A stretch of 47,551 nucleotides of DNA, from assembly GCF_010672085.1 (NCBI RefSeq), contig NZ_JAAHHT010000007.1:1-47551 (forward strand), written 5' to 3'. Origin of the DNA: Okeania sp. SIO3I5 (lineage in GTDB: Bacteria > Cyanobacteriota > Cyanobacteriia > Cyanobacteriales > Microcoleaceae). Of the stretch, positions 7,596-16,629 are shown one piece after another; position 1 is the stretch's first letter, and each line of letters starts with the position of its first letter. Below the pieces are notes generated by a model. The model ran no database searches and was not told the DNA's origin. It worked only from the letters and a program-made list of their open reading frames with translations. The position numbers and the translations under genes are program-made.

Positions 7596-9098
7596 ATGAA
7601 CTTTTTTGACAAACTGCTAAACAATATAGAACGGAACCAAAGTTTACTTTATCTAGAATTAGATCCTAATCCAGAAAGTTTACCTAAAGAAGCTGAGGGT
7701 AAAAATATTCTGCCAAAATCTTTATTTGCTAATCCTCCAGAAAAAGACAATCAAGAATTAATTCAAGATTGGTGGGAATGGCTCGATTTTTTAATAACTG
7801 AAACGGAAAAATATGTATGTGCTTATAAACTTTCTTTAGGCTATTATCAATCTTTGGGAATACCAGGTTTAGAACTACTTCAGCAAACCCTAAAAATTAT
7901 TCCTTCTGAAATTCCAATTATCTTAGATGCTAAACACGGCGACTTAAATACAAGCACGGTATTTGCTCAGACTATATTTGCTGATTGGCAAGTAGATGCT
8001 TGTACAATTTCACCTTATACAGGTCTTGATTTAGTTGCACCTTTTTTACTTTATCCAGGTAAAGCGGTATTTCTACTTTGTGCTACAGCAAATCCTTCGG
8101 CAGCAATATTACAAGAATATCCTCATCAAGACCAACCTCTTTATCTGAAATTAGTAGCAGAAGCTCAAAGATGGGCAACTCCTGAACAACTAGGTTTAGA
8201 AGTAGGAATAATGCCAAATATGGTAGCGAAAATTAGACAAGCTGCTCCAGAAAGACTAATACTAATTCAGGGAGATATAGCAGAAGAAAATGATATTACT
8301 AATGCTGAAAAATTAACTCAACTTTTAGCTGCTGGTTTGAATATTAATGGTGAAGGATTACTTTTACCAATTCCACCTAAATTATTAGTTTCGAGAAATT
8401 ATAATACTGCAATTGAAAGTTTAAGAGATACTATTAATGAACAACGTCTCAAAGTAGTTGAAGGTAGTCCTACTTGTGAATTGTGGTTACCAGATGTTTG
8501 TTTTTTACAACATGAACCAAATCGGGATTTAATCTTACAACTTTATGATATTGGCTGTATTATTTTTGGCGATCATGTACAAGCATCGGGAGCTATTTTT
8601 CCCTACTATATAGACTTACGAAAAATTATCTCTATTCCTCAAATATTCCATAAAATTGTTACTGCTTATGCTGAGATTCTTAAAGATTTGGAATTTGATA
8701 GAATTGCAGGTATTCCCTATGGTTCATTGCCTACTGCAACAGGTTTAGCTTTACGTCTAGAACGTCCGATGATATTTCCTCGCAAAGAGGTAAAAGCTTA
8801 TGGCACTGCTCGATTAATTGAAGGGCATTTTCAACCAGGGGAAAAAATTGTAGTTGTGGATGATATTATGATTAGTGGCAATAGTGTAATTAAGGGAGCA
8901 GAGAAACTTAAATCTGTGGGATTGCAAGTAGAAGATATTGTGGTATTTATTGACCATGAACGGGGGGTAAAAGATAAGTTACAAGAGCATGGATATCGAG
9001 GTCACTCAGTCTTGACTTTGACAGAAATTGCTCAAACTTTACATGAGTCTAATAAGATTAGTTCTGAACAATTTAATATCCTAAAAAATAATCATTAA
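7596..9098 (+). CDS. pyrFE: Bifunctional orotidine-5'-phosphate decarboxylase / orotate phosphoribosyltransferase
   Basis: Catalyses the last two steps of UMP synthesis: orotate + PRPP to OMP (C-terminal OPRT) and decarboxylation of OMP to UMP (N-terminal OMPDC). Residues 1 to about 270 are a type-2 OMPDC; the catalytic cluster is DAKHGDLNTS at 111-120. The OPRT domain follows (about 290-500), with the PRPP-binding motif VVVDDIMISGNS at 419-430. A fused enzyme of about 480-500 aa in this order is characteristic of cyanobacteria. I chose ATG 7596 over an in-frame TTG at 7575 because the protein then begins MNFFDKLLNN, as homologues do. It is monocistronic here; nothing suggests decay. Cytoplasmic. 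Confidence 0.93.
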   Translation: MNFFDKLLNNIERNQSLLYLELDPNPESLPKEAEGKNILPKSLFANPPEKDNQELIQDWWEWLDFLITETEKYVCAYKLSLGYYQSLGIPGLELLQQTLKIIPSEIPIILDAKHGDLNTSTVFAQTIFADWQVDACTISPYTGLDLVAPFLLYPGKAVFLLCATANPSAAILQEYPHQDQPLYLKLVAEAQRWATPEQLGLEVGIMPNMVAKIRQAAPERLILIQGDIAEENDITNAEKLTQLLAAGLNINGEGLLLPIPPKLLVSRNYNTAIESLRDTINEQRLKVVEGSPTCELWLPDVCFLQHEPNRDLILQLYDIGCIIFGDHVQASGAIFPYYIDLRKIISIPQIFHKIVTAYAEILKDLEFDRIAGIPYGSLPTATGLALRLERPMIFPRKEVKAYGTARLIEGHFQPGEKIVVVDDIMISGNSVIKGAEKLKSVGLQVEDIVVFIDHERGVKDKLQEHGYRGHSVLTLTEIAQTLHESNKISSEQFNILKNNH

Positions 9099-9213
9099 AC
9101 TCTATGATAGTTATGTCAATTGAGTAATTTATGGTGGGAATTTCAAATTCAAAATTCAAAATTTTGAATTTAAACGTTAAAAGTTAAAAGTTAGATTTTA
9201 TAGGCTCAAAACC

Positions 9214-9322
9214 TAATACCATTTCGACCTGATGTTGCGCTTAATAAAAGATATAAAGCTATCAGTAAAATTCAGGTTTGGGTAAGAATTATTAAGCGCA
9301 TTGTGACAGAGAAATGGTATAA
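9214..9322. repeat. Imperfect inverted-repeat element
   Basis: TAATACCATTTC...TTGCGCTTAAT at the left is mirrored by ATTAAGCGCATTG...GAAATGGTATAA at the right, giving a roughly 109-base hairpin-forming element. It is followed by a 16-base tandem (GCATTCAGCTATTA, about 2.5 copies, 9323-9358). Probably a non-autonomous mobile repeat; no gene is present between pyrFE and the decayed gene copy at 9550. Confidence 0.5.
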
Positions 9323-9549
9323 GCATTCAGCTATTAGCATTCAGCTATTAGCATTCAACTTTTCCTACGGAATACTATTTAAATAGATGAGTGAACTTAA
9401 TAACTTGACTTCGGTAGATAATCTTTTGACTAATCTTAATACCATGGCTATTTCCTTTTCTAAGGTTAGTCACGAAAATTTAAAGGTTAGAGTAGCTTTT
9501 GCTTATTTCTGGAGTAACACTTTTTCATAAAATGAAATAGTCATGTCTT

Positions 9550-9767
9550 AATACTACTGAATATATTTGGCTTAATCCTGATGGTACAAGTATGACTATA
9601 ATTTTTAATTATAATCAGAAAGTGGTGAGTATTAGAACCCAAAATATGAATGCTTATAATTTTGGTAATCCTTTCTGAAATCAACCCAAACCAGTTTATT
9701 CAATTACACAAGAAAAGTATGAAAAGTTGCAGCTAGGAATGACATCTCAAGAAATTAGAAATATCTT
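9550..9767 (+). pseudogene. Decayed partial duplicate of the downstream triple-repeat gene
   Basis: These 218 bases align without gaps to 10893-11110 inside the intact gene, with roughly ten substitutions. Translation gives TEYIWLNPDGTSMTIIF then NFGNPF followed by TGA (9676-9678; TGG in the intact gene), so the frame is closed. There is no start codon or repeat context on either side, and a MITE begins at 9787, just beyond the break. This is a relic of a local segmental duplication. Confidence 0.85.
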
Positions 9768-9786
9768 ATACTGACTATTGACTATT

Positions 9787-10035
9787 AGACATCTCCAACA
9801 ATAAAAAATTGGTGGTGGTGCTGAGGAATGGTAGAGAGAGTGTGGGAGATGTGGGAGGTGTGGGAGGTGTGGGAGGTGTGGGAGGTGTGGGAGGTGTGGG
9901 AAGAAATTACAAAACTTATGTATCTTCGCCATTCCTCAGCAGAACTACCAAAAAATTAAATCAATTATTGTAAATAATTCATTAATTATTTCCCCCTATT
10001 TCCTATTCCCTATTTCCTCTTTTTTGGAGATGTCT
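9787..10035. repeat. MITE-like element with an internal 9-bp minisatellite (copy B)
   Basis: Perfect 11-base terminal inverted repeats AGACATCTCCA (9787-9797) and TGGAGATGTCT (10025-10035), flanked by ATT on both sides. Inside, 9840-9901 is a tandem of about seven GTGGGAGGT units whose G-runs could form a G-quadruplex. The right half carries the pyrimidine-rich TTCCTATTCCCTATTTCC tract seen inverted in copy A at 7289-7388. No coding sequence; the minus-strand 61-codon frame across the minisatellite (His-Leu-Pro repeats) is an artefact. Confidence 0.65.
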
Positions 10036-10091
10036 ATTGATTACTAGAATTTGAAAATATTTGTAACATTCTTTTTTCACGCTTGGTATTA

Positions 10092-10298
10092 TATAGAATC
10101 CGGGTAATTAGTTATCGTATCGCTCTAGGAGTTAGGAGTTGTAGGGGCGATTCGCTTAATTAGGAGCATTCCGTAGGAAATCGCCCCTACAGGAGAAAGA
10201 AAAGATTGGAATAGCATGAATTTTTAAATTTGTATTCATGCTTAACATCTGTATTAAGAGAAAGTAATTTTGCAATTACTGCATAACCGGATTCTATA
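10092..10298. repeat. MITE-like element, TAGAATCCGG family (copy B) with a nested repeat
   Basis: The ends TATAGAATCCGG (10092-10103) and CCGGATTCTATA (10287-10298) are perfect inverted repeats with TA at both borders. The left third and right half are nearly identical to copy C at 43217-43386. Where copy C has tandem GAGTCAG units, this copy contains a hairpin GTAGGGGCGATT...AATCGCCCCTAC (about 10141-10192), apparently a second repeat inserted in the first. Confidence 0.75.
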
Positions 10299-10436
10299 TT
10301 AGATATAATTATTTTGATAAAATTTATTCAATTTACTCATTGTACAAGAATAGTATTGACAATTTATCATAATTTTTATTAATATAAGGCTATTTTGATA
10401 CTAGAATCAAATCTAGAAAATATTTATGCAATTGGT

Positions 10437-11381
10437 ATGAAGAATTTTTTATTTACAACAGTTCTTATGGGTTTAATATATACCTTACCTATGAACCTTA
10501 AACCCGTTTTTGCTAATCGAATTACTGAAGCTGATTACGATCGCCTGAAAATAGGTATGACATATCAGGAAGTCAAGGGAATATTGGGTAGAGAAGGTGA
10601 AATTTATACAGAATATAATAGTCCGAATCTTGAAAAATTTAGCGTTGCTTATCGGTGGGTAAATAATAATGGTACAGGAATAATTGCTGTATTTAATTCC
10701 GAGAATAAGTTGATTAAATTAAATGCTCAAAATTTGAATGCTAATAACCTTGGAATAAATCGAGAATCGCCAGTAGTTACCAGTTTAAATTTTGAAAATA
10801 TCAAAGTTGGTATGACTTATGATGAAGTGAGAAAAATTATTGGCAGTGGAGGTACAAAACAGCCAACTAGAGATAATCCTTTAACTAATTCTAATACTAC
10901 TGAATATATTTGGCTTAATCCTGATGGTACAAGCATGACTATAATTTTTGATTCTAATCAGAAAGTGGTGACTATTAGAACCCAAAATATGAATACTTAT
11001 AATTTTGGTAATCCTTTCTGGAATCAACCCAAACCAGTTTATTCAATTACACAAGAAAAGTATGAAAAATTGCAGCTAGGAATGACATATCAAGAAATTA
11101 GAAATATCTTGAGAAAGGAAGGAGAATTAGATACAGAATTTGACCCAGAAACTTTTGAAAAATCCAGAGAAGCAAGGGAAATGCAAATCAATGCTAATGC
11201 TTATCAACGGGGTTTAGTTGATAGAGAACAAGTAGTGCCAGATGAACCGGAAGAAGGAGATAAAATTAAGGATGCTTATAAATGGATGAATCCTGATGAA
11301 ACAGGAATTAAAGTAGTTTTTAATATGCAAGATCGAGCAGTTGCTATATATACTTTTGGTTTAGGTGTAGGAGTTCGCTAA
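10437..11381 (+). CDS. Secreted protein with three SmpA/OmlA-like repeats
   Basis: 314 aa from ATG 10437 (an upstream in-frame TTG at 10395 would add 14 residues before the signal peptide and is unlikely). Residues 1-27 form a signal peptide (MKNFLFTTVLMGL...PVFAN). Three copies of a unit of about 80-95 aa follow, each opening with a (I/L)KxGMTYxEV(R/K)xI(L/I)G motif and closing with Y(R/K)W(M/V)Nx(D/N)(G/E)TGI..VFN, the pattern of the SmpA/OmlA (BamE-like, beta-lactamase-inhibitor-like) fold. The location is probably periplasmic or extracellular; function unknown. A decayed part-copy lies upstream at 9550-9767, and a long 58-bp array begins just after the stop codon. Confidence 0.75.
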   Translation: MKNFLFTTVLMGLIYTLPMNLKPVFANRITEADYDRLKIGMTYQEVKGILGREGEIYTEYNSPNLEKFSVAYRWVNNNGTGIIAVFNSENKLIKLNAQNLNANNLGINRESPVVTSLNFENIKVGMTYDEVRKIIGSGGTKQPTRDNPLTNSNTTEYIWLNPDGTSMTIIFDSNQKVVTIRTQNMNTYNFGNPFWNQPKPVYSITQEKYEKLQLGMTYQEIRNILRKEGELDTEFDPETFEKSREAREMQINANAYQRGLVDREQVVPDEPEEGDKIKDAYKWMNPDETGIKVVFNMQDRAVAIYTFGLGVGVR

Positions 11382-11450
11382 TGAAGTCAAAAGTCAAAAT
11401 TCAAAATTCAAAAGTAAGATTTGACAGGCTCAAAAATTCACAAGTCAAAA

Positions 11451-12350
11451 GTCAAAAGTCAAAAGTTAAACCTCAGATTTGACAGACTCGAAACTGGAAT
11501 ATTCACAATTCAAAAGTCAAAAGTTAAACCTCAGATTTGACAGACTCGAAACTGGAATATTCACAATTCAAAAGTCAAAAGTTAAACCTCAGATTTGACA
11601 GACTCGAAACTGGAATATTCACAATTCAAAAGTCAAAAGTTCAACCTCAGATTTGACAGACTCGAAACCGGAATATTCACAATTCAAAAGTCAAAAGTTC
11701 AACCTCAGATTTGACAGACTCGAAACCGGAATATTCACAATTCAAAAGTCAAAAGTTCAACCTCAGATTTGACAGACTCGAAACCGGAATATTCACAATT
11801 CAAAAGTCAAAAGTTAAACCTCAGATTTGACAGACTCTAAACTGGAATATTCACAATTCAAAAGTCAAAAGTTCAACCTCAGATTTGACAGACTCGAAAC
11901 TGGAATATTCACAATTCAAAAGTCAAAAGTTCAACCTCAGATTTGACAGACTCGAAACTGGAATATTCACAATTCAAAAGTCAAAAGTTCAACCTCAGAT
12001 TTGACAGACTCTAAACTGGAATATTCACAATTCAAAAGTCAAAAGTTCAACCTCAGATTTGACAGACTCGAAACCGGAATATTCACAATTCAAAAGTCAA
12101 AAGTTCAACCTCAGATTTGACAGACTCGAAACTGGAATATTCACAAGTAAAAAGTCAAAAGTTCAACCTCAGATTTGACAGACTCGAAACTGGAATATTC
12201 ACAAGTAAAAAGTCAAAAGTTCAACCTCAGATTTGACAGACTCGAAACTGGAATATTCACAATTCAAAAGTCAAAAGTCAAACCTCAGATTTGACAGACT
12301 CGAAACCGGAATATTCACAATTCAAAAGTCAAAAGTTAAAAGTCAAAAGT
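11451..12350. repeat. 58-bp tandem array, about 15 copies
   Basis: A unit of 58 bases containing CCTCAGATTTGACAGACTC and GGAATATTCACAATTC is repeated head-to-tail; the CAGATTTGACAGACTC core recurs every 58 bases from about 11474 to about 12286 without length change. Copies vary at a few sites (CGAAACTGG/CGAAACCGG/CTAAACTGG; AATTCAAAAG/AAGTAAAAAG). The flanks hold shorter AAAAGTCAAAAGT repeats. It is not a CRISPR: there are no unique spacers. The remainder of the 11382-12633 gap shows no gene. Confidence 0.95.
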
Positions 12351-12633
12351 AAGAACTGATAACTGAAATGAAATTTTTAAAGTGAATTAGTATCAGAATT
12401 CAGAATTCAGAAGTTCTTTTTGTAGCAGAAATAATGATGAGTTTAATAGTTTCGTAGCAGAGGAATTTTGTATGTTCATTGAATTAGATATTTATATATT
12501 AATTTAGAGGATAGTTTTTGAGAATAACCATCTCACCTGTTCATTATATTTTTGGCAAGTAGGATACGCACCCAATCTCTAATGGTTGCCCAAAAATTAG
12601 ATAATCGTAATGATAAATTAACTAAATTTTTCT

Positions 12634-13428
12634 ATGTCTAAAAATCAAAAATGGTTAGGTTTAATGATTGGAAATTCCCGATTACATTTTGGTTATTTTG
12701 CTGATGCAATACTTCAGAATGCCTGGAATACTAACCATCTTCAACAAAAGGAAATTAAATCTAATATAAATGAAGAAAAGGGAATAGAAAAATCACTCAA
12801 AAATATATTAGAAACTAAAAATCTAAACTTCAATCATGGGATGCCTTTGTTAATAGCATCAGTAGTTCCTGAACAAACAGCACTTTGGCAAACTTATCCT
12901 AACTCTGATATGATTACTTTAGATAAATTGCCACTCCAAGGACTTTATCCTACTCTCGGAATAGATAGAGCTTTAGCAGTTTTGGGTGGAGGTACAAACC
13001 TTGGTTGGCCTATATTAGTTATAGATGCTGGTACAGCAATTACCTTTACTGGTGCTGATGTCCAAAAAAAAATAGTGGGAGGAGCTATCTTACCAGGGCT
13101 AAAATTGCAATTATCATCCTTAGCAACAAGAACAGCTATGTTACCATCAATTGATATACCTGTAGAGTTACCTCCAAAATGGGCAAAACAAACAGCAACA
13201 GCAATTCAAAGTGGGATAATTTATACCATATTGGCAGGTATGAAAAATTATATTGTATCTTGGCAAGAAGAATTTCCTGACAGTAAAATAGTATTGACTG
13301 GAGGCGATCGCCTTATACTATTGAGTCATTTGACAACCCTATTTCCTGAGGTAGCTCCGAATATTATAGATGCACCTGATGTAATTTTTTGGGGAATGGC
13401 AAGAGTGTGGCAGCAGATATTCAATTAA
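12634..13428 (+). CDS. coaX: Type III pantothenate kinase
   Basis: 264 aa, ATP-dependent phosphorylation of pantothenate, the first step of coenzyme A synthesis, in the cytoplasm. Residues 10-16 LMIGNSR are the cyanobacterial variant of the N-terminal phosphate loop (DxGNT in other phyla). The catalytic-Asp motif VIDAGTAITFTGAD, the KIVGGAILPGLKLQLSSLA loop that contacts pantothenate, and the C-terminal TGGDRLILL are all present in the usual order. Length agrees with the family (about 250-265 aa). It stands alone between the 58-bp array and the DUF4231 gene, with no close neighbours on its strand. Confidence 0.9.
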   Translation: MSKNQKWLGLMIGNSRLHFGYFADAILQNAWNTNHLQQKEIKSNINEEKGIEKSLKNILETKNLNFNHGMPLLIASVVPEQTALWQTYPNSDMITLDKLPLQGLYPTLGIDRALAVLGGGTNLGWPILVIDAGTAITFTGADVQKKIVGGAILPGLKLQLSSLATRTAMLPSIDIPVELPPKWAKQTATAIQSGIIYTILAGMKNYIVSWQEEFPDSKIVLTGGDRLILLSHLTTLFPEVAPNIIDAPDVIFWGMARVWQQIFN

Positions 13429-13785
13429 ACTAAATTAAAAGTTTATGCTATAACAATCCTCTAATATATTTGTGTATAAGAATCTCACTGCTTTTAGGGA
13501 ATAGGCAATTGGCAATAGGTAAGACTTTCGGAGTTGATTTCTAGTTTTTGATTACCCGCAACTATTTAGGATTGCTATATAACTTAGTAATATTGTCATT
13601 AAATTTTCTTGATACTTATTATCTCCAATTCAAGCAAAATTATTTTTGAGAATATTTTATCCAATATTCTGAGAATATAAGCAATTAATTCAGTCTAATC
13701 AAGGAGACTTTAAAGATAGTTTGATATTGACTGTTATACCCAAAATAGTGTATTATAAAGTAGTTATTGAATAAAAAAGGAGATT
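13429..13785. other. Intergenic gap after coaX
   Basis: 357 bases, very AT-rich. It includes a CAATTGGCAATAGG near-repeat and the ATTTAGGATTGCTATA tag seen in other gaps of this window. No gene, RNA or strong terminator hairpin recognised. The last 10 bases contain an excellent ribosome site (AAAGGAG) for the next gene. Confidence 0.5.
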
Positions 13786-14649
13786 ATGACTAATTCAACT
13801 GATACGAGTTCTGAAATAATTGATTCTCAGTCAAAAAATCCCCAGGTAGATACCTCTAAATATGAACTACCTAGCCCTGGTATATTGCCAATTCTAAGAA
13901 TACTTGCATATCTTTCTTTGGTTATTGCTATTACCTCATGTATTACTACTTTTTTATTCCCAGGTGAGATTAAATTATTGATCATTTTAGTAGTTTCTAT
14001 TAGTTTGTTTATTTTTTTACTCCCTGTTAATAGTGAATTAAATAAAAAATATACTAAGAAACTAAGAGATTATAATGTACTTAAGGCAAGAGACATATAT
14101 ATCAATGTTTCCCAACTAGAAGACTCCCCAAAAAGTATACAGATAATGCAAGGAGTAGAAACAGCTTTAAGCTATACTCAAGAGTTAATAGAAGACTACA
14201 AAAAGACTCGTGTACAGTCAAGATTTTTTTACTATCTACTACAGATCGTAACAATAATTTTTTCTGGAGTTACTCCGCTTTTAGTTTTGGTTGATAAATT
14301 AGACACAGGTCCAGTTTGGCTAAATTGGTTACCTGTAATATTTCCAGCGATCGCTTCTATTGTTGCTAGTCTTTCAACTTCATTTCCTTTTGAAGACAAA
14401 TGGTTATCTTCTAATCGAGCTATAGAACTTTTAGAAGCGGAACAAGAGAAATTTCTTTTAGGGGTAACTACAGGTTATAGAATTCCTCGTAATGCCGAAG
14501 AAAAGGAACGTTACAAAACGACAAGAGATGCTATGGCTAAATTTATTAATCAAGTAAATACTATCCACCTCAAACAATTACAAGAGCAAGAAAAAACTGA
14601 GCAAGGAGCAGAGGAAGGAGTAGAAAAACAGGTAGACGAAGAGCAATAA
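13786..14649 (+). CDS. DUF4231 (SLATT-like) four-span membrane protein
   Basis: 287 aa; ATG 13786 with AAAGGAG 5 bases upstream. Hydrophobic segments at about 36-57, 62-81, 147-169 and 180-198 give two pairs of membrane helices. A helical region follows the second pair (WLSSNRAIELLEAEQEKFLLGVTTGYR), which is the hallmark of DUF4231 proteins, relatives of the SLATT family. The last 30 residues are a Glu-rich tail. SLATT proteins have been proposed to be pore-formers in prokaryotic conflict systems with nucleotide-signalling partners; no such partner is next to this gene, so a role here is open. Confidence 0.8.
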   Translation: MTNSTDTSSEIIDSQSKNPQVDTSKYELPSPGILPILRILAYLSLVIAITSCITTFLFPGEIKLLIILVVSISLFIFLLPVNSELNKKYTKKLRDYNVLKARDIYINVSQLEDSPKSIQIMQGVETALSYTQELIEDYKKTRVQSRFFYYLLQIVTIIFSGVTPLLVLVDKLDTGPVWLNWLPVIFPAIASIVASLSTSFPFEDKWLSSNRAIELLEAEQEKFLLGVTTGYRIPRNAEEKERYKTTRDAMAKFINQVNTIHLKQLQEQEKTEQGAEEGVEKQVDEEQ

Positions 14650-14898
14650 AATAAAGTCAAAGAAACTAGATAATTTGCATCAGGTAAATCCTTAATATTT
14701 ATAGAATGGCTAATTGGATTAAGAGCAATTATTCAACTTAAGTGTCCTGAAATAATTTAATCACCTCCACCAAATAGTAGAATTAGCAAGTAAAAAAATC
14801 AGGTTTTCAGCTTATCCTGAACTCAGGATAAATTAAGTTTCTAATTCTCCCAAATTAGCTTTCATTATTTGTAAGACTATCTGATCGAGTTTCTCAGT

Positions 14899-14974
14899 AA
14901 GAGTGAGGTACAGTTATTTTTTAATTTCCTGTATTAGATGTTCTGGAAAACCGAAAATTTTGTACCTCACTCTT
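14899..14974. repeat. Inverted repeat AAGAGTGAGGTACA
   Basis: Perfect 14-base arms AAGAGTGAGGTACA (14899-14912) and TGTACCTCACTCTT (14961-14974) enclose about 48 bases. The right end is followed by T-rich DNA, so it may end transcription, but the loop is long for a terminator and a MITE-like origin is as likely. The rest of 14650-15084 holds no gene. Confidence 0.5.
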
Positions 14975-15084
14975 TAATCTTTATAGAAATTCCTAGAGCA
15001 ATTTGAGATGATCAACTTTTGTAGCTTTTGGGTTTTGGGGAGGTATTTATTTTCTCTCTAAAAATACTAAGTAAATTGATTTTT

Positions 15085-16161
15085 ATGAATATGTTTTTAA
15101 ATAAACCTCCTATATTTGCCAGTTTAACTATTTGTTTATTAGTTTCTATAAGTAGTTGCGCCAATAATCCTGGAAGCAAAGAACTAGAGCAAATTTTTGC
15201 AGCAGATCCCCAGTTAAAAAATAATTTTCCCTCAGAAATATCCTCAGAACCTAACTCTGAGTTACCAGATAAATCTGAACCTTCTGCCATCTCAACTTGG
15301 TCACCAAACCCTCAACCAGAAACTCAGCTATCCCCCGAAATATTACCTACACCTTTACCGACTCCAACAGTAGCAGCACTACCTACACCGACACCATCTC
15401 CCCTTAATGTTATCCCTCCAGCACCTATCCCCACACCTTTAGAGTCCCCTGTATTAAAAAAAGCTCTTAGGGATGTCCCTACAGGTTTACGTCCATACAT
15501 TGCAGATTTGTCCAAACTTCGAGTATTTCAGCAACAACAACCTAAAAATCAAGATAATCCCGACGCTACTAATATTTTAGTTGAACCTCAAAACCTTGTG
15601 AGTCGGCGTATATATGCTAGATGGTTAGTAACCGCTAATAATGAGATGTTTGCTAATAATCCTGCCAAACATATCCGATTAGCTAGAGCAAATGAAAAAC
15701 CAATTTTTGAAGATGTGCCAAAAACTGACCCCGATTTTGCTATAATTCAAGGCTTGGCAGAATCAGGTTTAATTCCTAGTCCTTTATCTGGGGATGTTAA
15801 TGTGGTCAAATTTCGCCCAGATGATTTTTTAACCCGTGAGGATTTAATCTTGTGGAAAGTGCCTTTAGATTTTAGGAAGCCATTACCAGAAGCTACAATA
15901 GAGAAAGTTAAGGCAGCTTGGGATTTTCGAGATGCTTCTAAAATTGACCCTGGTGCTTTAAGGGCAGTATTAGCAGATGCTAATAATGATTTTTCTAATA
16001 TTCGCCGGGTTTTTGGTTATACTAGATTATTTAGGCCAGATAAAACAGTGAGTCGGGCTGAGGCTGCTGCTGTTTTATGGTATTTTGGAGACCAGAACGA
16101 TGGTATATCAGCTCAGATGGCTTTACAGACTAACCACAAATCTAATCAAAACACTTATTAG
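15085..16161 (+). CDS. Lipoprotein with proline-rich linker and SLH-type C-terminal region
   Basis: 358 aa from ATG 15085 (MNMFLNKPPIF); the frame is open further up to 15028, but that would put 19 residues before the signal peptide. Residues 1-26 are a lipoprotein signal ending in ISSC, the cysteine being the likely lipidation site. Residues about 60-130 are a low-complexity Pro/Thr linker. From about 150 on, the chain resembles cyanobacterial S-layer-homology proteins (SRRIYARWLV, FEDVPKTDPDFAIIQGLAE, LTREDLILWKV, VSRAEAAAVLWYF), domains that bind peptidoglycan-linked polymer. Role: envelope protein joining membrane and wall. No operon partner. Confidence 0.75.
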   Translation: MNMFLNKPPIFASLTICLLVSISSCANNPGSKELEQIFAADPQLKNNFPSEISSEPNSELPDKSEPSAISTWSPNPQPETQLSPEILPTPLPTPTVAALPTPTPSPLNVIPPAPIPTPLESPVLKKALRDVPTGLRPYIADLSKLRVFQQQQPKNQDNPDATNILVEPQNLVSRRIYARWLVTANNEMFANNPAKHIRLARANEKPIFEDVPKTDPDFAIIQGLAESGLIPSPLSGDVNVVKFRPDDFLTREDLILWKVPLDFRKPLPEATIEKVKAAWDFRDASKIDPGALRAVLADANNDFSNIRRVFGYTRLFRPDKTVSRAEAAAVLWYFGDQNDGISAQMALQTNHKSNQNTY

Positions 16162-16189
16162 TGTTTAAATGGTTAGTCCAGCCCACTTT

Positions 16190-16330
16190 CTTCAAGTAAA
16201 CGTTATTTTAGTCACCCTAAAGGGTTTGCCAGTTGCTCCACTTGGGGAGACCCCAAGACCGCACTGGCTCACAATACGTCGGGATGCGCGGCCAGTTCCG
16301 ACCTCTATTGTTTGGCATTAAACAGGCAAA
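16190..16330 (+). ncRNA. Candidate HEARO / omega RNA of an IscB element
   Basis: Nested pairing can be drawn directly: GCCAGT (16228-16233) with ACTGGC (16263-16268) enclosing the perfect hairpin CTTGGGG-AGA-CCCCAAG (16241-16257), then GTCGG (16278-16282) with CCGAC (16298-16302). It is followed, after about 300 bases of inserted repeats, by the first codons of an iscB-like gene on the same strand. Omega RNAs (also called HEARO) are encoded just upstream of iscB and carry a transposon-end guide at their 5' side. The identification rests on folding plus position; ends are approximate. Confidence 0.45.
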
Positions 16331-16343
16331 GAGATTTGAAAAG

Positions 16344-16590
16344 CTAGTTGAATAATTAATAATTAATAATTAATAATTAATAATTAATTATTAAAGAGTT
16401 TTCTGATTATTAATTAATAATTAATACAGCGGATTTCTTACTCGGTGAGGTCCGACTGTAACAGCCTAGAAGGCTGTGCTACAAAGCTTTTATAATATAT
16501 TTACCTCATAACACGCTGAATCTGCTGTAATTAATAATTAAAGAGTTCTCTCATTATTAATTATTCATTATTCATTATTAATTATTTAGG
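16344..16590. repeat. TAATTAATAATT satellites around an inverted-repeat insert
   Basis: Runs of AATTAATAATTAAT flank a hairpin element with ends TACAGCGGATT (about 16424) and GAATCTGCTGTA (to about 16529). The block separates the candidate omega RNA from the iscB remnant and looks like later insertions into that mobile element. Confidence 0.55.
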
Positions 16591-16629
16591 CGAGGCCAAC
16601 TTTACACTTTTTGTAGGAGGGACGCAACA

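Noticed and set aside
9747..9932. 61-aa ORF with His-Leu-Pro repeats
   Set aside because: It is the translation of the GTGGGAGGT minisatellite inside a MITE.
11451..12350. Possible CRISPR array
   Set aside because: The whole 58-base unit repeats; there are no unique spacers between the repeats.
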